The notes: generated from the letters alone by a model not told the origin. A DNA stretch of 64,000 bases from Robertmurraya korlensis (GCF_023715225.1 NZ_JAMBNS010000012.1:107801-171800); one strand, 5' to 3'; shown: positions 1-8,202, counted from the stretch's first letter. Numbers and translations are program-made.

Positions 1-719
1 TTGAGCGTTTCTGTTGTTCGTTCTTGTAAAAGAGATTTGGCCCCCAGTGTCATATTAAACATTACAAACATCACAGCCATCGCTGCCGCATAATACTGCA
101 TCGATCCAACGTTTTTCTCACCAATAGATACTTGCTTTAGCTCCCCTCCAGTTATGGATTGAAGCTCTAGCTGAATTTCTGAGGCTACTTGCTGTATATT
201 TATTTCATCGGTAGAGGCTGCAACTGAGGCACTTATGTCCTGCATTACTGTCCTCGTCGTTACTGCATGTATTTGAACCTGCTCACTATACGATTTCAGC
301 ATAGATTCAATCAGAGTGGTTTTGGTTCTTTGATCCGGTTTTTCTAGTATGGTAACGTTCTTTAAGGCCCCTTGATTACTCCCACTGCTCCACTCTTCAG
401 GAAAGGAGACTCCAACATCGACTTTTCCTTCGGTAAGTAGATCTTTTAGTTCTTCTTCACTTTTACTTTCTTTTATGGTCACGAAGGAAAAAGTTGGTAG
501 TACATCCACCACAAAATTCTCTGCCAATTTATCGTCATCACTTATATAAATTCCTACTTTTGTTTCAGGGAATCCCCCTTCTCCACCCATTACCGAGTTT
601 AAAGCAAACCCAAGTATAGCCGTTAATAAAAGTGGAGTTAACAGCATGGTGATAAATCCTTTTCTATCTTTTATTCGAATGGTAAAATCCTTCCAGGCAA
701 TTAGAAGACTCTTTTTCAC
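1..719 (-). CDS. ABC-2 type permease (LnrM/N-like), C-terminus beyond window edge
   Basis: Membrane subunit of a drug or peptide exporter. About 239 codons are visible. The GTG start at 719 has a good AGGAGG site that overlaps the stop of the upstream ATPase gene. The N-terminus is a short cytoplasmic stretch, then a membrane segment at about residues 22-40, a long extracytoplasmic domain, and the start of a second hydrophobic segment (QYYAAAMAVMFVMFNM) near residue 210. That is the layout of ABC-2 permeases. It is co-transcribed with the ATPase at 732 and lies next to a NarL-type two-component pair, which is the arrangement of B. subtilis lnrJK-lnrLMN. A second permease gene would be expected to the left of the window. 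Family seen from sequence; the linearmycin-type substrate is inference. Confidence 0.85.
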   Translation of the reverse strand, partial: MKKSLLIAWKDFTIRIKDRKGFITMLLTPLLLTAILGFALNSVMGGEGGFPETKVGIYISDDDKLAENFVVDVLPTFSFVTIKESKSEEELKDLLTEGKVDVGVSFPEEWSSGSNQGALKNVTILEKPDQRTKTTLIESMLKSYSEQVQIHAVTTRTVMQDISASVAASTDEINIQQVASEIQLELQSITGGELKQVSIGEKNVGSMQYYAAAMAVMFVMFNMTLGAKSLLQERTTETL

Positions 720-731
720 TTTTCTCTCCTC

Positions 732-1667
732 CTAGTCCCTTAAAGATCTTCCTGTTAATGAAAGGAATAAGCTCTCTAAGTTAGGTTCATTCACTTCCAA
801 TGACTGAACATCTACCTTTGCCTGTACAGCAAGTGTAATGATTTCACCTACTACCTTTTGATGGTTCGTAACAAATATTTCGATAGTAAGGTCCTCAGGG
901 TGTGGAATGACCTTCCCTACTTCGTCGATCTCCTTTACTATGTTTAAGAATGACTCATCCAGTTGACTAACACTTATTTTTATGATCGTTCCCTCTGCTA
1001 CACGTTGAAACAAATCCTTCTTTGTTCCAAGGGCAATCATTTTCCCTTTATCAATGATTCCAATACGGTTGCATAGAAATTCAACCTCTTCCATGTAATG
1101 ACTGGTGTAAATAATGGTCATTCCATTTTTATTAAGTTCTTTTACTGTTTCTAAAATATGATTTCTCGATTGGGGGTCGATTCCGACCGTTGGTTCATCC
1201 ATAACTAAAAGTTCCGGTTTGTGCATAAGAGACGCACCAATATTCACTCTTCGCTTCATACCACCAGAAAAGGTTTCAATTTTCTCTTTTGCACGCTCAC
1301 CTAATCCCACATATTCCAATACCTCAGTAGCACGCTTTACTGCCTCATTCCGAGATAATCCATACATTTTCCCCCAGAACACTAAATTTTCTTTCGCTGA
1401 CAACGTGGGATACAAGGCAATTTCCTGCGGTACTACACCAATTTTCCTTTTGATGTCCAATGCATTCTTCTTTATTGATAAACCATCGACTTTTATTTCT
1501 CCCTGATCAGGGGTAATAATGCCTGAAATCATTCCTATTGTTGTTGATTTTCCCGCTCCATTTGGACCAAGTAGACCAAAGCTCTCTCCTTTTTGGACAT
1601 GAAAGGACACCCCACGGACAACCTTATTTTTATCATAGCTTTTCAGTACATTTTCTACTTGAAGCAT
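732..1667 (-). CDS. ABC transporter ATP-binding protein (LnrL-like)
   Basis: ATPase of the exporter encoded with the permease at 1-719. Walker A (GPNGAGKST, about residues 34-42), the signature FSGGMKRR, Walker B (LLVMDEPTVGID) and the switch histidine (TSHYMEE) are all intact. I place the start at the ATG at 1667, giving 311 residues, because GGAG sits 8 bases upstream; an in-frame GTG three codons earlier is too close to that site. Length and architecture match LnrL of Bacillus and the wider daunorubicin-resistance (DrrA) family. It is separated from the upstream regulator gene by a terminator, so it should have its own promoter. Confidence 0.9.
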   Translation of the reverse strand: MLQVENVLKSYDKNKVVRGVSFHVQKGESFGLLGPNGAGKSTTIGMISGIITPDQGEIKVDGLSIKKNALDIKRKIGVVPQEIALYPTLSAKENLVFWGKMYGLSRNEAVKRATEVLEYVGLGERAKEKIETFSGGMKRRVNIGASLMHKPELLVMDEPTVGIDPQSRNHILETVKELNKNGMTIIYTSHYMEEVEFLCNRIGIIDKGKMIALGTKKDLFQRVAEGTIIKISVSQLDESFLNIVKEIDEVGKVIPHPEDLTIEIFVTNHQKVVGEIITLAVQAKVDVQSLEVNEPNLESLFLSLTGRSLRD

Positions 1668-1696
1668 GCATGTCACTCCTTCCCTTTACTAGCTAT

Positions 1697-1717
1697 CCTT
1701 TATCTTAGCGATAAAGG
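1697..1717 (-). promoter_or_regulatory. inverted repeat upstream of the ABC exporter genes, candidate response-regulator operator
   Basis: A perfect 8-bp inverted repeat, CCTTTATC and GATAAAGG with a 5-base spacer, lies 30 bases upstream of the ATPase start and downstream of the terminator of the regulator gene. A possible -35 (TTGAGC) lies 17 bases before a weak -10-like CTTTAT that overlaps the repeat. LuxR/NarL-type regulators bind such short dyads, so this is a candidate site for the adjacent regulator. A leader hairpin is the alternative. Confidence 0.4.
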
Positions 1718-1756
1718 GGAATCATTCCATGTAGCTCAAGATAGAAATTAGATCAT

Positions 1757-1783
1757 GAAAAAAAGACCTGTAAAAAGGTCTTC
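1757..1783 (-). terminator. intrinsic terminator after the NarL-type regulator
   Basis: On the minus strand AAGACCT pairs with AGGTCTT around a short loop and is followed by a run of seven T. It separates the sensor/regulator transcript from the transporter genes. Confidence 0.85.
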
Positions 1784-1815
1784 GATTATACCCATATGCT
1801 AAAAGTCATGTGCAC

Positions 1816-2484
1816 TTATTTATGAAAGGTCGTAATTCCATATCTTACTGCAAATATTGCTGCCTGTGTTCGGTCCCTTACCCCTAATTTACTTATAATA
1901 TTAGAAACATGATTCTTTGCCGTACCTTCTGTGATAAAAAGCTTCTCAGCCATTTCCTTATTACTTAGTCCAAGACCGAGTTCACGCAACACCTCTAACT
2001 CTCGCTCGGTTAGCTCTTCTACTTCCTTAGGTGCCTCCGAGCAAGCTCCATATTCAAGCTCCTTTGTTTTCTTTAATTCTTTAAGCATTTGGGAAGTACT
2101 ATCAGGTGGCAACACAATCCCACCAGAGTACACGGTCTTTATAGCCTGAACGATGGTATCTGTAGGCATATCTTTTAACAAGTACCCACTCGCTCCCTCT
2201 TCAAGTGCATCAAATATAAGATCATGATCCTTAAACGTCGTTAACATAAGGACCTTTGTGCCCGTTGTATATTTTGTAATCAGTCCTGCTCCCTCTACCC
2301 CGTTTGTTCCTGGCATCCGAATATCCATAAGGACAATGTCAGGGCCAAGCTCCTTCACTTTTTCAAATGCGGCTGCACCATCGCCAGCAGTTCCTACTAC
2401 TTCAAGCTCCTCCCTAAGTCCGAGCAATGTTGATAGTCCGTCCCTAATAAGTGGCTGATCATCTACAACAATGACTTTTATCAT
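1816..2484 (-). CDS. NarL/LuxR-family response regulator (LnrK-like)
   Basis: Two-component response regulator. The receiver domain spans residues 1-120, with acidic residues near DDQ at 8-10 and the phospho-acceptor Asp54 in VLMDIRMPG. The C-terminus is a LuxR-type HTH (LTERELEVL ... SNKEMAEKLFITEGTAKNH). The ATG at 2484 overlaps the stop of the kinase gene in an ATGA junction, which supports this start over an in-frame ATG 21 bases upstream. It should act with the kinase at 2481-3674 to control the exporter genes downstream, probably through the dyad at 1697-1717. Confidence 0.92.
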   Translation of the reverse strand: MIKVIVVDDQPLIRDGLSTLLGLREELEVVGTAGDGAAAFEKVKELGPDIVLMDIRMPGTNGVEGAGLITKYTTGTKVLMLTTFKDHDLIFDALEEGASGYLLKDMPTDTIVQAIKTVYSGGIVLPPDSTSQMLKELKKTKELEYGACSEAPKEVEELTERELEVLRELGLGLSNKEMAEKLFITEGTAKNHVSNIISKLGVRDRTQAAIFAVRYGITTFHK

Positions 2485-3674
2485 ACTTTTTTCCCCGCAG
2501 TCCATGTTCTTTCTAATAATGGGAATTGCACCTTTACGCAGAACCCTTCACCTTCATTACTTTCAAAGGTAACAGACCCACCATGCTCTTCAATGCGTTC
2601 CTTCATATTTATTAATCCAAATCCTTTGGAAATCAATCCTGTTCCCATCCCATTATCTATTATCACTAATAATATTTCTTCTTCCGAACAGTTCAGTTTG
2701 ATATGGCAAATAGTGGCACCTCCGTGGCGCTTAGCATTTGTGACTGATTCCTGGATGATACGGATAAGAGTTGGTTGAAGGGATATAGGAACGACAACAG
2801 GATCTCCAGAAACACTTAGCTTCGCTTCCAACTGAGTGGACTCACGGAAATCATTGAGCATCGTCCGTATCATTGGAATGAACCTATACTCCTCACCCTC
2901 ATCCTCATGAAGCGTCCGCACAGAAAATCGCAGCTCCTGTAAGGCCCCTCTTGCTAGATTGTCACAGGTCTTTAACGTATCTTCCGACTTTCTGGAATCT
3001 AACTTGAGTAGCTCACGAGCCAATTCCAATTGTACGATCAAGGCAGTCATTTTATGTCCCACCGTATCATGAATATCTCTTGCAATCCGGTTTCGTTCAC
3101 GTATAGTTGTTAAGCTTTCTACTTGTTCAGAATAGAGGCGTAGTTGCTGGTGAGCATCCGTCAACGCCACGTGCGACTCATTTAATTGTTTATACTGAGC
3201 ATCCATCGTTTCTTGAGCATCATATAATTTTCGAATTAAACTCCCTACCACTGCTCCAAAGCCAACAAACGAGCCACTTATCAAATTCTCGAAGATAGCC
3301 CAATCCCCCATGACTCTCGCACTGTAGACCATGACTATTCCCCAAGAGAGAAAAAACATAGCGAAACCCATCCACAATCGAATTTTACTCGATTCATGAA
3401 TCGCTAACGTAACGGCTACTATTCCGAATAATATTAAATACAATGTCATATGAGGAAAGAATATCCCAAACGAAAAGCTCAATAGCCCATCGAGTAATAT
3501 AAGATAAAACGAAATTCTCACATGTTTCTCCGATATGATGAGAAAATGATTACAAACGAAAACAATAACAGCAAAAATAACGTATCCTTTTAAGTAAAGG
3601 TTATCTTTAGGCACATCATTAAAGAAAACCATACCTAATAAAAAGAACATAATGACCCGGGTATAAATTAACAA
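2481..3674 (-). CDS. membrane sensor histidine kinase, HisKA_3 type (LnrJ-like)
   Basis: About six hydrophobic segments fill residues 1-145 with little extracytoplasmic sequence, followed by a coiled stretch. The dimerisation box RNRIARDIHDTVGHKM carries phospho-acceptor His202. The ATPase domain shows the N box (ESVTNAKRHG) and G box (DNGMG, KGFGLINMKERI). The start is probably TTG at 3674, which has a good AAAGGGGTG site upstream; an ATG eight codons in is the alternative. This membrane-embedded sensing layout is typical of LnrJ and related kinases that respond to membrane-active compounds. Confidence 0.9.
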   Translation of the reverse strand: MLIYTRVIMFFLLGMVFFNDVPKDNLYLKGYVIFAVIVFVCNHFLIISEKHVRISFYLILLDGLLSFSFGIFFPHMTLYLILFGIVAVTLAIHESSKIRLWMGFAMFFLSWGIVMVYSARVMGDWAIFENLISGSFVGFGAVVGSLIRKLYDAQETMDAQYKQLNESHVALTDAHQQLRLYSEQVESLTTIRERNRIARDIHDTVGHKMTALIVQLELARELLKLDSRKSEDTLKTCDNLARGALQELRFSVRTLHEDEGEEYRFIPMIRTMLNDFRESTQLEAKLSVSGDPVVVPISLQPTLIRIIQESVTNAKRHGGATICHIKLNCSEEEILLVIIDNGMGTGLISKGFGLINMKERIEEHGGSVTFESNEGEGFCVKVQFPLLERTWTAGKKV

Positions 3675-3747
3675 GTAATCACCCCTTTACTTGATCATCC
3701 TACCATTAAATTCTAGAAGCAATTCAAAAAAGCCTTCACATCTATAG

Positions 3748-3790
3748 AAAAAAACAGCACCAGGTTTTTGACCCCTGGCGCTGCTTTTTT
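3748..3790 (-). terminator. terminator of the nrdA-nrdB-flavodoxin operon
   Basis: A long stem (AGCAGCGCCAGG against CCTGGTGCTG) followed by a T-run on the minus strand. It starts at the flavodoxin stop codon. A-runs on the other side could let it work in both directions. Confidence 0.88.
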
Positions 3791-4259
3791 ATGCACTTCG
3801 TTGCCCTTTTATTCGCTCCATTAGGAGACGGACAAATTTCTCACATTTATACTGGTCCTGCTTTTGTGGGGTTAATTCAATCTTCATTGTAGCTGTTAAG
3901 ATAGTATGTACATAAAGCATGTCTCTAAATTCATCTACCGCCCCACAAAAATTAGGATAGAAGCGGTCACCTGTACCAACGACACCCGTAACAAGATGAC
4001 CTACATATTGACGTTCAAATTCGTGATACAGTGATCTCAATTCAGCCGGGATTTCTCCGTTCCCCCATGTGTATGTTCCAATAACGATAACATCATACTC
4101 ACTAATTGTTTGCAAGTCAAAATCCTCTATTTTAATCTTCGTCACTTTTACTGAATAAGACTGAAAATAGCTAAAAAGCAAGTTCATTAATTCTTCCGTA
4201 TTCCCTGTAATCGATGAATAAATAATAGCTACCTTTGTATTATAATTCGTCAAAGCCAT
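3789..4259 (-). CDS. flavodoxin, third gene of the ribonucleotide reductase operon
   Basis: A 156-residue flavodoxin. The FMN phosphate loop SSITGNT is at residues 15-21, and the flavin-stacking loop GTYTWGNGEIP holds Trp65, followed by VGTGDRFYPNFCGAVD. This is the YkuN/YkuP-type flavodoxin pattern, not the shorter NrdI pattern. The gene overlaps the last 20 bases of nrdB, so the two are translationally coupled. Its likely job is electron supply for assembling or maintaining the metal/tyrosyl cofactor of NrdB. The flavodoxin family is seen in the sequence; the role is inferred from position. Confidence 0.85.
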   Translation of the reverse strand: MALTNYNTKVAIIYSSITGNTEELMNLLFSYFQSYSVKVTKIKIEDFDLQTISEYDVIVIGTYTWGNGEIPAELRSLYHEFERQYVGHLVTGVVGTGDRFYPNFCGAVDEFRDMLYVHTILTATMKIELTPQKQDQYKCEKFVRLLMERIKGQRSA

Positions 4260-5286
4260 TGGACTGTGTCACCTTTGTATAGGTACGGGATTTCTGCTCA
4301 AAAAAGTCTGACTTGGTGTCATTGATCATTTCGTCACTAAACACTTGAATCCATGGCATCGAGTTGTCACGGTCACCATAAAGATGGTTCAGACCCAATT
4401 GGCGAAGTCTTTTATTGGCTAAATACTCCACATATTGTCCGAACTCTTCCAGGTCAATTCCGTTGATCTCTTTTAAAATTTCTCCTGCCCATTCCTTCTC
4501 AAGCTCCACCGCTTCTTTGATGCGATCGTATGCATATTGAATGTTTGCTGAGTTATTTAGTTCTGGATTTTCCGTTAACATTATGCGCACAAACTGAGAA
4601 ATAAAATACGCATGCTGCATCTCATCTCTTTGGATATAGCTAATCATCGTACTCGTCTTTAACATCTTTTGCTGACGAGCCAGATTATAGAAAAACGCAA
4701 AGCCCGCATAGAAATAGATGCCTTCTAAAATAATCGAGTTAATTCCTAGTTCATAAAGGTTTTGAGCAGATGGATGGGAACGGAACTTTTCATACGCATC
4801 CAGGATGAGCTGATTTCTCTTTTGTACGATAGGATCATCCTTTGCCTGATTGAAGCGTGCATTTTGTTCACTAACTGGAACCAAGGAACTTAATATATAG
4901 GAATACGATTCGTTATGAACGGCCTCCTGCTGAGCAATGACCGCAAAGATGGCCTTAAAACTAGAATCCGTCACATAATCGAGCACTTGACTCATCGTTG
5001 GTGTTTGAAGGCTATCAAGGGACGCAAGCTGCGTATTTACTCTTAGGAAGATATCCTTTTCGTGGGAGGATAAAGAATCCCACTGTTTAATATCATCTTG
5101 CATATTGATTTCTTGCGCCTTCCAAAAATTAGACAGCAAGGTTTGATACAGATCATACATTTGCGGGTAGGCGATATCATTCCAGTTTAATAGACCCGAA
5201 GATTGCCCGTTAATAATGCCTGTTGAACGATTGGGGAAAGTTGGGTTCAACAGCTTAATCTTGTTCAATGGTGCGTTGATTGACAT
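4240..5286 (-). CDS. nrdB: class I ribonucleoside-diphosphate reductase, beta (radical) subunit
   Basis: The small subunit holds the dimetal site and radical. All six metal ligands of the family can be placed: Asp91 (SLDSLQ), Glu121 and His124 (EAVHNESY), Glu188 (LEGIYFY), Glu222 and His225 (RDEMQH). The radical tyrosine is present as Tyr128, so this is a canonical Tyr-radical enzyme and not a metal-only or DOPA variant. The ATG at 5286 follows AGGAG by 8 bases; the reading frame can be extended by two codons to a GTG. It lies 20 bases after nrdA and is co-transcribed with it. Confidence 0.95.
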   Translation of the reverse strand: MSINAPLNKIKLLNPTFPNRSTGIINGQSSGLLNWNDIAYPQMYDLYQTLLSNFWKAQEINMQDDIKQWDSLSSHEKDIFLRVNTQLASLDSLQTPTMSQVLDYVTDSSFKAIFAVIAQQEAVHNESYSYILSSLVPVSEQNARFNQAKDDPIVQKRNQLILDAYEKFRSHPSAQNLYELGINSIILEGIYFYAGFAFFYNLARQQKMLKTSTMISYIQRDEMQHAYFISQFVRIMLTENPELNNSANIQYAYDRIKEAVELEKEWAGEILKEINGIDLEEFGQYVEYLANKRLRQLGLNHLYGDRDNSMPWIQVFSDEMINDTKSDFFEQKSRTYTKVTQSNGFDEL

Positions 5287-5306
5287 TGTCACTTCTCCTT
5301 TCAGGC

Positions 5307-7592
5307 TTAGCTATGGCAAGCTTCACATTCTTCAATCTCTGACTGTGACGTACTTCTTACGTAATACGTTGTTTTTAACCCTTGCTTCCAAGCTTCTATG
5401 TGTAAATTTAGCAAGTCTTTTGCTTTAATATCATGTCTCACATACAAATTAAAACTGATAGACTGATCGATATGACGTTGACGGGCCGCGTTTTGGCGAA
5501 TACTCCACACTTGGTCTAGCTCATGCCTTGCTCTTCGGTAGTACGTGTATGTACGATGGTTCAAATCAGGTGCGGTAACCTTGAACTTAAAGTTCTTCTT
5601 TTCCTCCGCATATTCAACCGCGTACAACGGATCAATTCCATCTGTAGAGCCACCAATTTTTGCCGTAGAAGAATTCGGAGCAATCGCCATTAACCAGCCA
5701 TTACGAATACCGTTCGCTTGCACTTGTTCCTTTAGTTCACTCCAACGCTCTGACGTGTAATTTCTTCGCTCGAAATATTTACCAGAAGCCCATTCCGACG
5801 TGTCAAATTGGCTGAAGGACCCTTTTTCTTTAGCAAGCTCCATAGAAGCGCGAATCGTATAATAGGCAATATTTTCGTATAGTTCATCAGCAAATCGGAC
5901 CGCTTCCTCTGATTCCCAATGAATCGATTGTAAGGCCAACAAATGATGCCACCCGAACGTACCTAGACCGACCGCTCGATACTTTTGATTGGTTAATTCG
6001 GCTTGTCCGACCGGAATGGTATTTAAGTCAATCACATTGTCTAACATACGAACTTGAATGGTAATTAATCGTTGGAGTTCATTGGCACCATAAGCCTTTG
6101 CCAGATTGATAGATGATAGATTACATACAACAAATTCGCCTGGCTTTCTCACGATGACTAAGTTGCCATCTTCATCCTTGTATTCTTTTACAATGGTTGT
6201 AGAGGACATGTTTTGGGCAATTTCCGTACAAAGATTACTGCAGTAGATAGATGTCCTTCCTTCACTACGTTTGTTTGGATTTTGACGATTTACCTCGTCT
6301 CGATAGAACATATATGGCGTACCTGTTTCTAACTGCGCCACCATAATTCGCGCCATAATATCCATCGCACGGTAGGTTTTTCTTGGTAAAAGAGGCTGAT
6401 TCACGGCTTCTTCGTATTTTTCCGTAAAATACTTTCGATCTTTTTCATCGTAAAAATCTTCCAGGCCAAGCGGGTTGCCGTTCTCGTCCTTCCATCCCAT
6501 CAGCTGCTTCACTTGGTGTGGACAGAATGTATGCCATTCCCCAACACTTCTGCCGTTCTCATCTTTCTCTTGAAGCTTTTCCATAAATAAATCAGGGATG
6601 GTGACTCCTGTGAAAATATCATGCGCTTTTCTTCTCTCATCCCCGTTATTGGTCTTTAGTTCAAGGAAGCCATTCATCACGTCTTTGTGGAACACATCTA
6701 AATATATGGCAACGGCCCCTTGTCTTTGACCTAGTTGATCCACACTTACGGCTGTATCATTAATCAAGCGAATCCAAGGCACGACCCCAGAGGACATTCC
6801 TTTGAACCTCTTGATATCAGAACCTAGTGCACGAACCTTGCCGTAATATATTCCGATGCCACCGCCTTCTTTACTTAAGCGGGCAATATCCCAATTGTTC
6901 AAATATATGCCGTCAAGCGAATCATCCACTGTGTCAATAAAACAAGAGGACAACTGACCAAAGTTCTTCCCTGCATTTGATAGGGTCGGTGTGGCTACCG
7001 TCATATATAAATGACTAAGAGCCCAGTAAGCTTCTTTTACTAATTCTAGTCTTTTGGTTTTCGATTCGTACATCATTATGGTCATCGCAATGACCATGAA
7101 TCGTTCTTGAGGAAGCTCGTACACATTTCTGTCGTGATCTCTTGCTAAGTATCTGTCAGCAAAAAGGAATAGACCGATATAGTTAAACAACTTATCTTGT
7201 TCTGGATTGATTGTTGCTGCTAATTGTCGAATTTCTTCCTCTGTATACATTTGCAGCAGTTTAGGAGAGTAGATGCCTTTCTCTGTTAACGTTTCTAGCA
7301 AGTCGTAAAAGTCCCCATATGCATGTGATGAATCATAATTTCGATTTTGCGAAGCTTGTTTGTATAGTTCAGTTAAATAGATTCGTGCGGCAACAAAGGT
7401 CCAATCCGGCTGGTCCATCGCGATTTTATTTAAAGAATAAAATAAAGCTTGTTGGCTCACTTCTTTTTTTGCTGCCTCTAATTCATTTATCATTTTTGTC
7501 ATCTCAGTGGCGTCTAACTGATACGTTGAAGAACACTCTTCAATCGCTCGTAACACCGACTTATAATCTTCATGTACATCTACTACTGTCAT
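5307..7592 (-). CDS. nrdA: class I ribonucleoside-diphosphate reductase, alpha (catalytic) subunit
   Basis: Reduces ribonucleotides to deoxyribonucleotides. The active-site set is complete: Cys217 (QLSSC) and Cys490 (VVCNLSS) form the redox pair, Asn453, Cys455 and Glu457 lie in SNLCTEI, Tyr743-Tyr744 form the radical-transfer pair, and CEAC (Cys756/Cys759) sits at the C-terminus for thioredoxin exchange. The ATG at 7592 has AGGAGGG upstream; the in-frame extension of 29 codons reads into the dispersed repeat and is rejected. The N-terminal 80 residues align with the helical part of an ATP-cone but lack the usual KRDG start, so overall activity control may be reduced. Expression should be set by the NrdR boxes and B12 riboswitch upstream. 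Confidence 0.95.
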   Translation of the reverse strand: MTVVDVHEDYKSVLRAIEECSSTYQLDATEMTKMINELEAAKKEVSQQALFYSLNKIAMDQPDWTFVAARIYLTELYKQASQNRNYDSSHAYGDFYDLLETLTEKGIYSPKLLQMYTEEEIRQLAATINPEQDKLFNYIGLFLFADRYLARDHDRNVYELPQERFMVIAMTIMMYESKTKRLELVKEAYWALSHLYMTVATPTLSNAGKNFGQLSSCFIDTVDDSLDGIYLNNWDIARLSKEGGGIGIYYGKVRALGSDIKRFKGMSSGVVPWIRLINDTAVSVDQLGQRQGAVAIYLDVFHKDVMNGFLELKTNNGDERRKAHDIFTGVTIPDLFMEKLQEKDENGRSVGEWHTFCPHQVKQLMGWKDENGNPLGLEDFYDEKDRKYFTEKYEEAVNQPLLPRKTYRAMDIMARIMVAQLETGTPYMFYRDEVNRQNPNKRSEGRTSIYCSNLCTEIAQNMSSTTIVKEYKDEDGNLVIVRKPGEFVVCNLSSINLAKAYGANELQRLITIQVRMLDNVIDLNTIPVGQAELTNQKYRAVGLGTFGWHHLLALQSIHWESEEAVRFADELYENIAYYTIRASMELAKEKGSFSQFDTSEWASGKYFERRNYTSERWSELKEQVQANGIRNGWLMAIAPNSSTAKIGGSTDGIDPLYAVEYAEEKKNFKFKVTAPDLNHRTYTYYRRARHELDQVWSIRQNAARQRHIDQSISFNLYVRHDIKAKDLLNLHIEAWKQGLKTTYYVRSTSQSEIEECEACHS

Positions 7593-7614
7593 GATCGTCC
7601 CTCCTGAAATTTCG

Positions 7615-7762
7615 AAAAGCGCAAGCGCCCGTTTTGCGACGTATGGACTGGAGCCCTCTGACTGAGATAAAGGAAACACGGAGAGCGCAAGCGATCCGAT
7701 GTTGACTTATCGTAGGGAAGAGAGCGAAGTACACTAGTCGCTGGGCGCTGGAGCTAGACACT
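7615..7762 (-). repeat. dispersed Bacillaceae-type intergenic repeat in the nrd leader
   Basis: About 148 bases running, on the minus strand, from TGTCTAGCTCCAGCGCCCAG to GGGCGCTTGCGCTTTTCG. It is GC-richer than its surroundings and resembles the GCGCTTGCGC/AGCTCCAGCGC repeats scattered through many Bacillus-group genomes (recalled, not searched). It lies inside the transcribed leader, between the riboswitch terminator and the nrdA ribosome site. A related partial copy is at 36786-36832. Confidence 0.7.
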
Positions 7763-7796
7763 GTTCAAAGTTCAAAAACTTATACTTTCTTTTTCT

Positions 7797-7831
7797 AATA
7801 AAAAATCCGCTCAGTGGTTCCTTGAGCGGAT
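7797..7831 (-). terminator. terminator of the cobalamin riboswitch (expression platform)
   Basis: On the minus strand ATCCGCTCA pairs perfectly with TGAGCGGAT over a 9-base loop and runs into TTTTTT. It lies about 95 bases after the aptamer and 200 bases before nrdA, where a ligand-dependent terminator is expected. Confidence 0.88.
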
Positions 7832-7925
7832 GAAACGATTTCAGCAAAAGACAAACAGGCAATAATACTTTTTTGTCTTCTGTCGCCATCGTCTCATCTT
7901 CCCAAATCCCCGAAGAAGTTGAAAC

Positions 7926-8113
7926 ATCTTAAGTAAGATAGGTCTCCTGACTTATGCTTCACTCTACTTTGAACCCTTCCCATTTAGGCACCTACATCTC
8001 GTAAGCAATCTTCACAGTGGCTTGTTCATTTTGTCAGCATTTACAGTTGCGGGGGCAGTTCTGGTCTTACACCAGATTCCCTATTAAGCCGTACGGCATC
8101 TTATCTTAAGGCA
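7926..8113 (-). promoter_or_regulatory. cobalamin (B12) riboswitch upstream of nrdA
   Basis: Minus-strand landmarks occur in the right order: GATGCCGTACGGC, GGGAATCTGGTG, CCAGAACTGCCCCCGCAAC, the GCCACTG core, TGGGAAGG, and the B12 box AAGTCAGGAGACCT (7941-7954). The ends pair through CTTAAGATAAGAT and ATCTTACTTAAG. Adenosyl- or other cobalamin binding should favour the downstream terminator and switch off nrdA-nrdB. Riboswitches of this kind are known upstream of B12-independent reductases in organisms that also carry the B12-dependent class II enzyme. Confidence 0.95.
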
Positions 8114-8116
8114 ACA

Positions 8117-8132
8117 ACACAATATATAGTTG
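8117..8132 (-). promoter_or_regulatory. NrdR box 1
   Basis: CAACTATATATTGTGT on the minus strand closely matches the NrdR consensus acaCwATATAwwGtgt, lies just downstream of the predicted transcription start, and precedes the riboswitch. NrdR represses reductase genes when deoxynucleotides are plentiful. Confidence 0.8.
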
Positions 8133-8148
8133 GAATTTCACTTATGTA

Positions 8149-8164
8149 TATCCATATCTAGATT
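8149..8164 (-). promoter_or_regulatory. NrdR box 2 (degenerate)
   Basis: A weaker match whose core reads ATATCTAG on the plus strand. Its centre is 32 bases (three helical turns) from box 1. NrdR sites typically occur in pairs at this spacing, which is why I accept it despite mismatches. Confidence 0.5.
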
Positions 8165-8173
8165 ACACACTTA

Positions 8174-8202
8174 ATAGTAACGGTAGTTTAATAGATTCGC
8201 AA
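8174..8202 (-). promoter_or_regulatory. sigma-A promoter of the nrd operon
   Basis: TTGCGA (8197-8202), a 17-base spacer, and TACTAT (8174-8179) on the minus strand. The start of transcription is predicted near 8167, upstream of both NrdR boxes and the riboswitch. Confidence 0.75.

Noticed and set aside
3789..4259. nrdI
   Set aside because: Position fits, but length and flavin loops are those of a standard flavodoxin.
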